A DNA stretch of 57,878 nucleotides from an uncultured Spartobacteria bacterium. GTDB taxonomy: Bacteria > Verrucomicrobiota > Verrucomicrobiia > Chthoniobacterales > Chthoniobacteraceae. The stretch lies in NCBI GenBank assembly GCA_903901425.1, contig CAIURC010000051.1, forward strand, positions 1-57,878, given 5' to 3'. A program made the position numbers and the translations under genes. The notes below the pieces were generated by a model that was not told the origin of the DNA, did not search any database, and was given only the letters and a program-made list of their open reading frames with translations. Below are positions 27,972-38,363 of the stretch, in pieces; the stretch's first letter is position 1, and each line of letters starts with the position of its first letter.

Positions 27972-28987
27972 CCGAACCCGAACGCCCAAAACGCCGGATT
28001 CGCTATCAGGGCACGCACCCGAGACGCTTCAAGGAGAAATACAAGGAACTCGATCCGGCACGATACCCCGAAGAATTCGCCAAAATCTGCGCCAGCGGAA
28101 AAACACCCGCCGGCACTCACCGCCCCATTCTGCTTGAGGAGATTTTGTCTGTCCTCCGGCCTGCACCCGGCCAAACTGCCGTGGACTGCACCCTGGGATA
28201 TGGCGGACACTCGCTCCACCTCTGGAGCGCAGTACAACCGGGCGGCCGCCTGGTTGCCCTCGACGTCGACCCCCTCGAACTGCCCAAAACAGAGGCCCGG
28301 CTCAGGCAAAACCCGTTTCCACCCGAATCGCTGGTAATCCGACGGATCAACTTTGCCGCGTGTGCCAACGTGCTCCAAGAACTCGGACTGCCGGGCGCAG
28401 ATGCACTGCTGGCTGACTTGGGGGTTTCCTCGATGCAAATCGACAACCCGGACCGTGGTTTCACGTTTAAAACCGATGGCCCTTTGGACCTCCGGATGAA
28501 CCCACAGAAGGGCGCACCTGCCAGCGAATGGCTCCGCGCGGCTTCCAAGGAAGAGCTTGAACGGATCCTCAGCGAAAATGCCGATGAACCCCTCGCAAAC
28601 TGCCTTGCTGCAACTCTGGCCTCGTGCCGCGCCCCCATCCAATCCACCCTTGCGCTCCGCAAGCTCATCCGGTCCATTCCAGCGGCAACCGACGACACCG
28701 TCCGACGCACATTTCAAGCGCTCAGGATCGTGGTCAATGACGAGTTTGCAGCGCTTGAAACGTTCCTGAACCGGCTCCCCTTCTGCCTTAAACCCGGAGG
28801 CAGGGCCGCCATCCTCACCTTCCACTCCGGAGAAGACCGCCGGGTCAAACAGGCTTTCCGTACCGGACTCCAAACAGGAACCTACTCGGCAACGAACGAG
28901 GAAGTGATCAGATCTTCCCCTCGAGAAATGCACGACAACCCCAGATCAACCAGCGCAAAGCTGCGCTGGGCTGAAAAGGCACCCTAG
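27968..28987 (+). CDS. rsmH: 16S rRNA (cytosine-N4) methyltransferase, RsmH type
   Basis: This 339-residue protein belongs to the RsmH/MraW family, which methylates the base of C1402 in 16S rRNA. The SAM-binding signature VDCTLGYGGHS is near residue 74, then ADLGVSSMQIDNPDRGF, DGPLDLRMNP, and the C-terminal FQALRIVVNDEF and LTFHSGEDRRVK. A 50-residue N-terminal extension (starting RRIRYQGTHPRRFKEKYKEL) precedes the usual HRPILLEEIL start of the family. It is not in a division/cell-wall cluster (no mraZ, ftsL or mur genes adjacent) and overlaps an SGNH hydrolase by 4 bases. It could be a paralogue alongside a standard copy elsewhere. Confidence 0.88.
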   Translation: MTEPERPKRRIRYQGTHPRRFKEKYKELDPARYPEEFAKICASGKTPAGTHRPILLEEILSVLRPAPGQTAVDCTLGYGGHSLHLWSAVQPGGRLVALDVDPLELPKTEARLRQNPFPPESLVIRRINFAACANVLQELGLPGADALLADLGVSSMQIDNPDRGFTFKTDGPLDLRMNPQKGAPASEWLRAASKEELERILSENADEPLANCLAATLASCRAPIQSTLALRKLIRSIPAATDDTVRRTFQALRIVVNDEFAALETFLNRLPFCLKPGGRAAILTFHSGEDRRVKQAFRTGLQTGTYSATNEEVIRSSPREMHDNPRSTSAKLRWAEKAP

Positions 28988-29078
28988 CACCGGGCAGCAC
29001 CGAAACGCGGAAAAGCCACCTTCTCACACAGGAGATCCACTCCCGCGCCGCCTGCACTCCATCCGCGAGTGGCGTAGA

Positions 29079-29492
29079 CTAAATGCCGCGGCGACGCCTC
29101 TTCACATGCAACTGGGCCAGCGACTTGGCAAGCGCTGCCTGCACAGCGGCTTCCTCCTCAGCCCCCAGGTCGCGGCCGGCCAGCGCCTCCTGCGCCCTCT
29201 TGACAGCTGCCTCTGCCGCAGCCTCGTCAATCGCCTTTTCCTCAATTGCCATGTCGGTCAACACATTCACACGTTCCTGAGTGATTTCAACGAACCCCTC
29301 TCCAACGGCCATGTGAAGCATCTTCCCGGACTTCGTCACCACCAGTTCCCCTGGCTTGATCGCGGTGACGAATGGAATGTGCATCGGGAGCACCCCCATC
29401 TCGCCCTCCACCGCAGGAATCACCACCGACTCCACCTCGTCGCTGTAAGCGCGGGCCTCGGGAGTGACAATCTCAAGTCGCATCGTAGCCAT
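29079..29492 (-). CDS. atpC: ATP synthase F1 epsilon subunit
   Basis: This 137-residue subunit forms part of the central stalk of F1 and can restrain ATP hydrolysis. The N-terminal beta-sandwich starts LEIVTPEARAYSDEVESVV and contains GEMGVLPMHIPFVTAI; the C-terminal helical hairpin is alanine- and charge-rich. ATG 29483 is an alternative start three codons in. It is the last gene of the operon, 69 bases after atpD. I see no T-rich terminator hairpin between it and the convergent rsmH gene. Confidence 0.94.
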   Translation of the reverse strand: MATMRLEIVTPEARAYSDEVESVVIPAVEGEMGVLPMHIPFVTAIKPGELVVTKSGKMLHMAVGEGFVEITQERVNVLTDMAIEEKAIDEAAAEAAVKRAQEALAGRDLGAEEEAAVQAALAKSLAQLHVKRRRRGI

Positions 29493-29561
29493 TTTGTTTT
29501 CTGGAAGTTTGAAACCGCCTGGCCAGAGGATTCCCTAGAACATCCCCAGCCCCGCGTTCCA

Positions 29562-31887
<2,326 letters not shown>

Positions 31888-31895
31888 GGCCTTGT

Positions 31896-33422
31896 TTAGC
31901 GGTAGCCCTGCTTGAACTCGGTCACCGCAGCTTTCAGCAAAGCAGTGATCTCATCATTGAAAGCGCCCTTCTCACGGATCTGGGACAGCACGCTCTCCTT
32001 GCGAGTCACCATGAAATCCTGAAGCTTGTCTTGGAAATCTTTCACCTTGGAAACCGGCACATCATCCACGAACCCATTCTGCATCGACCAGAGGGTCGCC
32101 GCCTGCAATTCAACCGCAAGAGGCTTGTACTGGGTCTGTTTGAAGAGCTCCACAATCCGCGCACCGCGATCCAGCATCGCCTTGGTCTTCGGATCCAGAT
32201 CGCTTCCGAACTGAGCGAACGCCGCCAGTTCGCGGAACTGGGCAAGGTCCCCCTTGATCTTGCCCGCCACCTGCTTCATTGCCTTGATCTGAGCCGCACT
32301 CCCCACACGGCTCACCGACAGACCCACGGAGACCGCAGGACGCACACCCTGGTAGAACAGATCGGTCTCAAGATAAATCTGGCCGTCCGTGATGGAAATC
32401 ACGTTCGTCGGGATGTATGCGGAAACGTCGCCAGCCTGAGTTTCAATGATCGGAAGAGCCGTCAGTGACCCATTTCCGTTCTCCTCGTTCACACGGGCAC
32501 TGCGCTCCAGCAAACGAGAGTGGAGGTAAAACACATCCCCAGGGTAGGCCTCACGACCAGAAGGCCGCTTCAGCAGCAGGGACACCTGGCGGTAGGCCAC
32601 GGCGTGCTTGGAGAGATCGTCGTAAACGATCAAAGCGTCCATCCCGTTGTCCATGAACCATTCCCCCATCGCACAGCCTGCGAACGGTGCAAAGTACTGG
32701 CACGTGGCCGGTTCGGAAGCCGTTGCGCTCACCACAATCGTGTAGGGCATCGCACCTGCCTCCTCCAAAACCGCCAAGGACCGGGCGATGTTGGCGTTCT
32801 TCTGACCCACGGCAACATAGATGCAGTACAGGGGACGGAAACCCGGTTTGCCTTCCCCAGCCTTGTTGATCCGGGCCTGATTGATGATGGTGTCGATCGC
32901 AATCGTGGTTTTGCCCGTGGCGCGGTCCCCGATGATGAGTTCCCGCTGGCCGCGCCCAATCGGAATCATCGCGTCAATCGCCATGATCCCGGTCTGGACG
33001 GGCTGACTCACTGATTTCCGCTTGATGATGCCCGGCGCAATCTTTTCAAGGGGATACGTCTCGGTTGCCTGAACAGGCCCCTTGCCGTCAATCGGAGCCC
33101 CAAGCGTGTCAACCACCCGGCCCAGCAACGCTTTGCCCACAGGAACCGAGAGCAGTTTGCCCGTGGTCTTGACTTCCATCCCCTCCACCACCGCCGCGTC
33201 TGATCCAATCAGGATCGCGCCCACCACGGACTCCTCCAAGTTCAATGCAATCCCGAAGACGCCGCCCGGGAATTCCACCATTTCGTTCAACATCACATCA
33301 CTCAAACCCTCGATCTTCGCCACGCCATCGCCCACCTCCCGCACAACACCCACATTGGATTTGGTCGCCTTGGTTACAAGGCCGCTGATCTGACTTTCAA
33401 GCTCCTGCAGAATCGTACTCAT
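31896..33422 (-). CDS. atpA: ATP synthase F1 alpha subunit
   Basis: The non-catalytic alpha subunit, 508 residues. The P-loop is [14 protein letters not shown] (about 170-183), with [12 protein letters not shown] preceding Mg-ATP binding residues. The C-terminal signature region [17 protein letters not shown] contains the arginine finger that completes the catalytic site on beta. The N-terminus (residues about 1-25), which binds the delta subunit, is present even though delta itself is short here. Confidence 0.98.
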   Translation of the reverse strand: MSTILQELESQISGLVTKATKSNVGVVREVGDGVAKIEGLSDVMLNEMVEFPGGVFGIALNLEESVVGAILIGSDAAVVEGMEVKTTGKLLSVPVGKALLGRVVDTLGAPIDGKGPVQATETYPLEKIAPGIIKRKSVSQPVQTGIMAIDAMIPIGRGQRELIIGDRATGKTTIAIDTIINQARINKAGEGKPGFRPLYCIYVAVGQKNANIARSLAVLEEAGAMPYTIVVSATASEPATCQYFAPFAGCAMGEWFMDNGMDALIVYDDLSKHAVAYRQVSLLLKRPSGREAYPGDVFYLHSRLLERSARVNEENGNGSLTALPIIETQAGDVSAYIPTNVISITDGQIYLETDLFYQGVRPAVSVGLSVSRVGSAAQIKAMKQVAGKIKGDLAQFRELAAFAQFGSDLDPKTKAMLDRGARIVELFKQTQYKPLAVELQAATLWSMQNGFVDDVPVSKVKDFQDKLQDFMVTRKESVLSQIREKGAFNDEITALLKAAVTEFKQGYR

Positions 33423-33488
33423 GGAATTTTAAAAATGCTTTCTGATGTTCACTCAAATTTGTTCCCACTTCACCGAACCGGCCCGCAT

Positions 33489-33890
33489 TTACCGCCCGGC
33501 AAGTGCAGCCTCCAGCGACTCCAGTCGGCCGCGGACTGAATTCTCCCACACAGTGCTCCCGACACGGATCCGGACGCCGGAAATCAGGGAGGGATCCACC
33601 GCAAACTCGGCAGTCAGGTCGGCACCAAACCGGAGACGCAGTTCCTGCTCGATGGCCGTTGCCGACTTTTTGTCGAACTTGACAGCAGTCTGCACGACCG
33701 CGTGGGTCTTCTCCACCTCCAGACGGATCAACCGCTGGTAGTTCTTCAGAACGGCAAGATAGTTCCGCGGCTTGGAGTTGGAAACCAACTCCACCACTTT
33801 CCGTACCCGGTCTGGATTCACCCTGCCCCCCACCAAACTCGCCCGAAGAAGCGACTTGGAGAGCTTGGCTGTATCTTTGCTAATCTTCAT
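33489..33890 (-). CDS. atpH: ATP synthase F1 delta subunit, short form
   Basis: This 133-residue protein in the atpH position keeps the C-terminal half of the delta/OSCP family: an SGVRIRVGS beta segment followed by SVRGRLESLEAAL. Typical bacterial delta subunits have about 175-185 residues. Judged by alignment with the E. coli protein from memory, about 45 residues are missing from the N-terminal helical bundle that holds the top of alpha. Only 18 bases lie between this start and the atpF stop, so no longer frame fits. Delta normally joins the peripheral stalk (b subunits) to the F1 crown. Confidence 0.88.
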   Translation of the reverse strand: MKISKDTAKLSKSLLRASLVGGRVNPDRVRKVVELVSNSKPRNYLAVLKNYQRLIRLEVEKTHAVVQTAVKFDKKSATAIEQELRLRFGADLTAEFAVDPSLISGVRIRVGSTVWENSVRGRLESLEAALAGR

Positions 33891-33908
33891 GAAAAGACGT
33901 CAATCGCG

Positions 33909-34451
33909 TTAGGCAGCGATTTCCCGGGAAGCCTCTTCGCTCAAGCGCTTGTGATCGTCCGCGGTAAGAACCTTGCCCGAAACCTTGGCCGTGGTCGAAA
34001 CCACCAACCGCGCAACCTCGCGACGCAACTCAGAAAGCAGTTGATCCCGCTCCAGGCGACTCGCCTCGCGGGCCTTGAGCACAATCTGCTCCGCATCGGC
34101 AATGGCCTGCTGCTCTTGGCGATCCCTGAAGTTTTTGGCTGCAGAACGGGCTTCGTCGACCATCCGCTGCGCCTCAGAACTGGCTTTTGCCAGAATTTCG
34201 TCCGAGGTTTTTTTAGCCTCCTCCAGCTGCTGCTGGGTCTTGGCGGCATTCTCGATGCTCTGCGCAATCTTCGCGCGACGTTCTTCCAGGACGGCGAGGA
34301 TCGGCTGATAGGCAAACTTGTGGAGCAGGAATGCGACAAGACTGAAGCTGATGCACTGAGAAAGGAACAGCCACCAGTTCAGACCAAACGTTTCCACGAT
34401 CTGCTGCACAGGACTGCCTTGGGCTGCCGCAAGATTAACAAGAGAATTCAT
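33909..34451 (-). CDS. atpF: ATP synthase F0 b subunit
   Basis: The peripheral stalk subunit, 180 residues from ATG 34451 (an upstream TTG in frame is less likely). One N-terminal membrane helix (about residues 24-46, LNWWLFLSQCISFSLVAFLL) is followed by a long charged, alanine-rich helix with heptad character through to the end, which dimerises and reaches the delta subunit. It lies between atpE and atpH. Only one b-type gene is present, so the stalk is probably a homodimer. Confidence 0.94.
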   Translation of the reverse strand: MNSLVNLAAAQGSPVQQIVETFGLNWWLFLSQCISFSLVAFLLHKFAYQPILAVLEERRAKIAQSIENAAKTQQQLEEAKKTSDEILAKASSEAQRMVDEARSAAKNFRDRQEQQAIADAEQIVLKAREASRLERDQLLSELRREVARLVVSTTAKVSGKVLTADDHKRLSEEASREIAA

Positions 34452-34525
34452 CGGATGGGACTCAACCAAATAATTTGAAACGAACGGTGTGCGGAACCTT
34501 CAGGGTCCCGCACACCGGATGAACG

Positions 34526-34774
34526 TTACTGGCCCTTCGCGAGGAAGATTGCGAAGAACACAATCCCTTCGGCGAACGCCGTGCTCAGAATCGACTGAAT
34601 CAGAATCGGCGTCGCAGCCCCTGGATTGCGGCCGACTGCCTCAGAGGCCTTCATGCCAATGATGCTCACGCCGATCGCAGCGCCCAGAGCGGCCAAGCCG
34701 ATGTGGATGTTTCCGGAGATACCTGCCTTGACTGCCTCGCCTGCGGCCTGGGCAAGCATGGGTACGATGTTCAT
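34526..34774 (-). CDS. atpE: ATP synthase F0 c subunit
   Basis: The 82-residue proteolipid that forms the membrane rotor ring: two hydrophobic helices joined by a polar loop (SEAVGRNPGAA). The ion-binding carboxylate is the glutamate in STAFAEGIVFF on helix 2. The residue after it is Gly rather than the Ser/Thr of Na+-type rings, and helix 1 lacks the Na+-binding glutamine, which suggests proton coupling (inference). The start is ATG 34774, the conventional N-terminus; the open frame extends further but without homology. Confidence 0.95.
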   Translation of the reverse strand: MNIVPMLAQAAGEAVKAGISGNIHIGLAALGAAIGVSIIGMKASEAVGRNPGAATPILIQSILSTAFAEGIVFFAIFLAKGQ

Positions 34775-34853
34775 GATGTGTGTTGTTTTCTTGGTTGATC
34801 CGATTGCCCCCGCAGTCTTTGCCACGGTCAGACAGCCGAAATTCTTAAATCAG

Positions 34854-35774
34854 TTAGTGATGCTCTCCGTGCTCAGCGTCGTGGGTGCAGATCAGAAGCG
34901 TGAACACCGCCGTCAGCAACATGAAGACCAAAGCCTGCACAACACCGACCAGCAGTTCCATGAAGTAGAAAGGAATCGGGGTCAGCCATGCCAGCACGGG
35001 CACGATGCTCGACATCGCCTCAAGCACGTTCTCTCCAGCAAAAATGTTTCCGTACAACCTGAAGCTCAGGGAAACCGGGCGGAACAGGATCGAAACAACC
35101 TCCAAGAGACCCACGCAGAAGAACACGACCACCATCAAAACCTTCACCGCACCCGTCGTACCGCCCTTCGGACCAAAGATGTGAAGAACAAATCCCTTGA
35201 GCCCGTTCTCCTTCAATGCCCAGTAAGTCCAGCACCCGAAAAAGATCATCGACATCGCGGCCGTCATGTTCAGATCGGCATTCACACCACGCAACAAAGG
35301 GCGGGACACGTGCTCAAGGTTGCTGGAGCCCTCAGCCGCCATCCCCCACCCAATCGTCCCCACACCGGGGATCAATCCAAACCAGTTTGCGCTGAGGATG
35401 AAAAGGAACACCGTCGCAAAAAACCAGAAAGTCTTCTTCACCAACTGAGCTCCAATGATCCCCTCAAGAAACTCATACAGGGAACCCACCAGCCACTCCC
35501 AGAAATTCTGCAACCCAGTGGGCACCTCTTGGATCCGACGGGTGGCCGCCCTTGCAAAGAAAATGACCAGAAGGGCCACCACCCAGGTCACCAGCATGGA
35601 ATTGCTGACCGGCAAGGGCCCCAGATTGAACAACACAGGAGCATCCTGCGACAACCCGTGCTCAGCGTGCTCCGAAGCCCGCGCCACCGCTCCGAGCCCA
35701 AAAAACAAGCCGCCCCCCGTCAAAAAACGGCTGACAGCGGAAGTGCGAGATAGAATGGGGAGCAAAGGGCTCAT
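34854..35774 (-). CDS. atpB: ATP synthase F0 a subunit
   Basis: The static proton-channel subunit, 306 residues from ATG 35774 (ATG 35813 in frame would add 13). It has five to six membrane helices, with the essential arginine in SLSFRLYGNIFAGENVL and an NWFGLIPG turn. It opens the operon atpB-E-F-H-A-G-D-C on the minus strand; there is no atpI in front. The 143-base gap upstream, after obg, contains the inverted repeat at 35905-35924. Confidence 0.95.
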   Translation of the reverse strand: MSPLLPILSRTSAVSRFLTGGGLFFGLGAVARASEHAEHGLSQDAPVLFNLGPLPVSNSMLVTWVVALLVIFFARAATRRIQEVPTGLQNFWEWLVGSLYEFLEGIIGAQLVKKTFWFFATVFLFILSANWFGLIPGVGTIGWGMAAEGSSNLEHVSRPLLRGVNADLNMTAAMSMIFFGCWTYWALKENGLKGFVLHIFGPKGGTTGAVKVLMVVVFFCVGLLEVVSILFRPVSLSFRLYGNIFAGENVLEAMSSIVPVLAWLTPIPFYFMELLVGVVQALVFMLLTAVFTLLICTHDAEHGEHH

Positions 35775-35904
35775 TTCCTGAAATTTTTCGGACTGATTTT
35801 TAGCCAACCTCATGAAACCGCCAGGGGAAAGGCCCCATCGGGATACGGCCTTCAGAGAGTGGAGCGGAGAGCAAAACCGGATTCGGCCTGCCGCGCAAGC
35901 CTAG

Positions 35905-35924
35905 TTTGTGAAATTTTTCACAAA
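35905..35924. promoter_or_regulatory. CRP-like inverted repeat between obg and atpB
   Basis: A perfect palindrome TTTGTGAAA-TT-TTTCACAAA contains TGTGA (35907-35911), six bases, and TCACA (35918-35922). This matches the TGTGA-N6-TCACA consensus of CRP-family regulators exactly. It covers the obg stop codon and lies about 130 bases upstream of the atpB start. It is strongly AT-rich in a GC-rich region. No T-run follows on either strand, so a terminator reading is weaker. Confidence 0.5.
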
Positions 35925-37072
35925 GTCCCCCCGCCGCCGGTGCCGCTCCCGAGCGCCGCCACCCATTCCCCCAGACGCTGCTTCAACTCCAAAACCCCAA
36001 TCCCCTGCTCCGCACTCATCTCCAAAACTTCCAAGCGCGGATACCGAACACGGAAGATCCGCAGGTTCTCCGCCGCGCCCTCCATGTCCATTTTGTTGGC
36101 AACCACCAACCACGGCCGCTCACTCAGGCGCGGGTCGTAGAGATCCAGTTCTTTCCGCAGCTTTTGGAGATCCTCCAAGGGCTCACGCCCCTCGCTGCCC
36201 GCCATGTCCAGCACGAAAACCAGGAGTTTGCAGCGCACAATGTGCCTGAGAAACTCGTGCCCCAGACCCACGTTCCGATGCGCCCCCTCGATCAACCCTG
36301 GAATGTCCGCCACCGTGACCCTCTGGAAACCCGCAAGTTCCACCACCCCAATATGCGGTGTCAGTGTCGTGAACGGGTATGGCGCGACCTTTGGGTGCGC
36401 CGCCGAAATTTTTGAAAGCACGGTGGACTTGCCCGCATTCGGGTAACCGACCAACCCGGCATCCGCAATGGTGCGGAGTTCAAGGTAAAACACTCCCTCT
36501 TCCCCCGGCTCACCCTCCGTGTACTGGGTGGGAACTTGGTTGCGGGAACTCTTGAAATGAACGTTCCCGATCCCGCCTTTCCCTCCCTTGCAGAGCACAA
36601 ACTCCTGACCCGGTTCAGTCAAATCCGCGACCACCTCCAACTCGGCAAGATCCGGGGCTGCAGCACCCTCGTTCTCTGGCTCATCCGAATCCTGAGGGGC
36701 CTTGGAGAGGTCCACAAAAGAGGACTCCGACCCATAGGCAACCGACGGTTCGAGCCCCTCCTCTGGGCACTCCTCAGGCACCCTGTAAATAATCGTTCCA
36801 ACGGGAACGGCAACCACCTTGTCGGCCCCCGACTTGCCGGAACACTGTTTGCCCATCCCGTGCTCCCCGTTGCGGGCTTTCAGAATCGGCTCATAGAAAA
36901 AGGGGGTGAGGTTGTCGACATGGGTTTCAGCCCTGAAAACAATGCTGCCTCCACGGCCACCGTCCCCGCCGTCCGGCCCGCCCCTCGGCACAAATGACTC
37001 CCGCCTGAAACTGACGCATCCGCGCCCTCCGTCACCCGCCTTGGCGCGGATCTTGATGTGGTCTACAAACAT
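35918..37072 (-). CDS. obg: GTPase Obg/CgtA
   Basis: Obg binds the 50S ribosomal subunit during late assembly and links ribosome maturation to GTP levels. The 384-residue protein has the glycine-rich Obg fold (residues about 2-160, e.g. FRRESFVPRGGPDGGDGGRG) with an acidic insertion (QDSDEPENEGAAAP). The G domain follows, with GYPNAGKSTVLSKISAA, DIPGLIEGAHRNVGLGHEFL and the NKMD specificity motif. There is no C-terminal OCT domain. GGAG lies 5 bases before ATG 37072. Its stop is 143 bases from atpB and its start is one base after the glgA stop, so glgA-obg is an operon that may read on into atp. Confidence 0.95.
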   Translation of the reverse strand: MFVDHIKIRAKAGDGGRGCVSFRRESFVPRGGPDGGDGGRGGSIVFRAETHVDNLTPFFYEPILKARNGEHGMGKQCSGKSGADKVVAVPVGTIIYRVPEECPEEGLEPSVAYGSESSFVDLSKAPQDSDEPENEGAAAPDLAELEVVADLTEPGQEFVLCKGGKGGIGNVHFKSSRNQVPTQYTEGEPGEEGVFYLELRTIADAGLVGYPNAGKSTVLSKISAAHPKVAPYPFTTLTPHIGVVELAGFQRVTVADIPGLIEGAHRNVGLGHEFLRHIVRCKLLVFVLDMAGSEGREPLEDLQKLRKELDLYDPRLSERPWLVVANKMDMEGAAENLRIFRVRYPRLEVLEMSAEQGIGVLELKQRLGEWVAALGSGTGGGGTL

Positions 37073-37073
37073 T

Positions 37074-38291
37074 TTAACTCCTTATAAGGGACCGGTACAG
37101 GTCCTCGGTTTGCCGCGCAATTGCCGCCCACGAAAAATGCTCCTGGGCGCGTTTTCGACCCGCGCGCCCCATCTGGGTGCGCAATTCCGGATCCTGCATG
37201 AGTTGGTTGATCCGGGAAGCGAGATCCGCAGAAAAACGTGCCGGATCAATCGGCTCAAACGGGCTCGCCTTCATCTGCTCAACGGGAACCAGAAACCCGG
37301 TTTCACCGTCCCTGACAACCTCCTTGATCCCGCCCACGGCGCTGGCCACCACAGCGGTTTCACAGGCCATGGCCTCAAGGTTGATAATCCCGAAAGGCTC
37401 GTAAATTGATGGACAACAGAACACCGCAGCGTGCGTGTACAGCTCGTACACGGTGGACTTGTCCACCATCTGGTCAATCCAAATGACGCCGGGCCGCGCC
37501 GCCTGAGCGGCCTCCACCGCCGCGCGCATTTCCGCCGCGATCTCCGGAGTGTCGGGCGCGCCAGCACAAAGCACCACTTGGAATCCCGGGTCAAAATGCC
37601 GGATCGCGTTGACCAGATGAATGATCCCCTTCTGACGGGTGATCCGCCCCACAAACAAAACGTATGGAACCGCAGGGTCGATGCCGTGCCGGACTAACGC
37701 CGCCGTGGTCTGGGCCGGGCGATACTCCTCCAAGTCGATCCCGTTGTAGATCACATGAACCCGCGCGGGATCCACGTTGAAGAGGCGCAGAATGTCCTCC
37801 CGGGTTTCGGCCGAAACCGCAATCACCGCATCCGCCATTTCGATCGCTGTCTTCTCCACCCAGCAGGAAAAATCGTATCCACCGCCCAACTGCTCCCGTT
37901 TCCACGGCCTGAGCGGCTCCAAGGAGTGCACCGTCAGCACCATGGGAATCCCGTAATTAAGTTTGGCAAGGATTCCGCCCATGTGGGCGTACCAGGTGTG
38001 CAAATGCACCACGTCGGCCTCGATTCCAGCCGAATTCCAGTCTACACCCCGCTGAACAGCCCCGAAAACGGAATGCAACGCCTTGGGCGCTCCGTAGGCA
38101 GAAGTGTCCAATCCGAATCCAGTGGCCTTGAGGTGCTCCGAGGATGCGCGCTCTTCACGGATCTCGCGCCCGTAACAGCGGACCTCCACATCCATCCGCT
38201 TCGCCAACTCCCGGCTCAGGTAATCCACATGCACACCGGCCCCGCCGTAGATCATCGGAGGATACTCGTTGGTGAGGAATAGTGCTTTCAT
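37074..38291 (-). CDS. glgA: Glycogen synthase, GT4 family
   Basis: This 405-residue glycosyltransferase of family 4 is of the actinobacterial/archaeal-type glycogen synthase group. The N-terminus FLTNEYPPMIYGGAGVHVDY is diagnostic; HTWYAHMGG and the nucleotide-sugar region VLFVGRITRQKGI follow, and the retaining-GT4 EX7E motif is present as EPFGIINLEAM. It probably extends alpha-1,4-glucan from ADP- or UDP-glucose; a maltose-1-phosphate synthase role, as in some actinobacterial relatives, is possible. It lies immediately upstream of obg with a one-base gap. Confidence 0.9.
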   Translation of the reverse strand: MKALFLTNEYPPMIYGGAGVHVDYLSRELAKRMDVEVRCYGREIREERASSEHLKATGFGLDTSAYGAPKALHSVFGAVQRGVDWNSAGIEADVVHLHTWYAHMGGILAKLNYGIPMVLTVHSLEPLRPWKREQLGGGYDFSCWVEKTAIEMADAVIAVSAETREDILRLFNVDPARVHVIYNGIDLEEYRPAQTTAALVRHGIDPAVPYVLFVGRITRQKGIIHLVNAIRHFDPGFQVVLCAGAPDTPEIAAEMRAAVEAAQAARPGVIWIDQMVDKSTVYELYTHAAVFCCPSIYEPFGIINLEAMACETAVVASAVGGIKEVVRDGETGFLVPVEQMKASPFEPIDPARFSADLASRINQLMQDPELRTQMGRAGRKRAQEHFSWAAIARQTEDLYRSLIRS

Positions 38292-38363
38292 GAATTTTGG
38301 GGAAACCGGAGTTTACGCCCCGCTGGAGGGCAACAGGGGGAAAAGAGGAGGATCGGGGACTCT

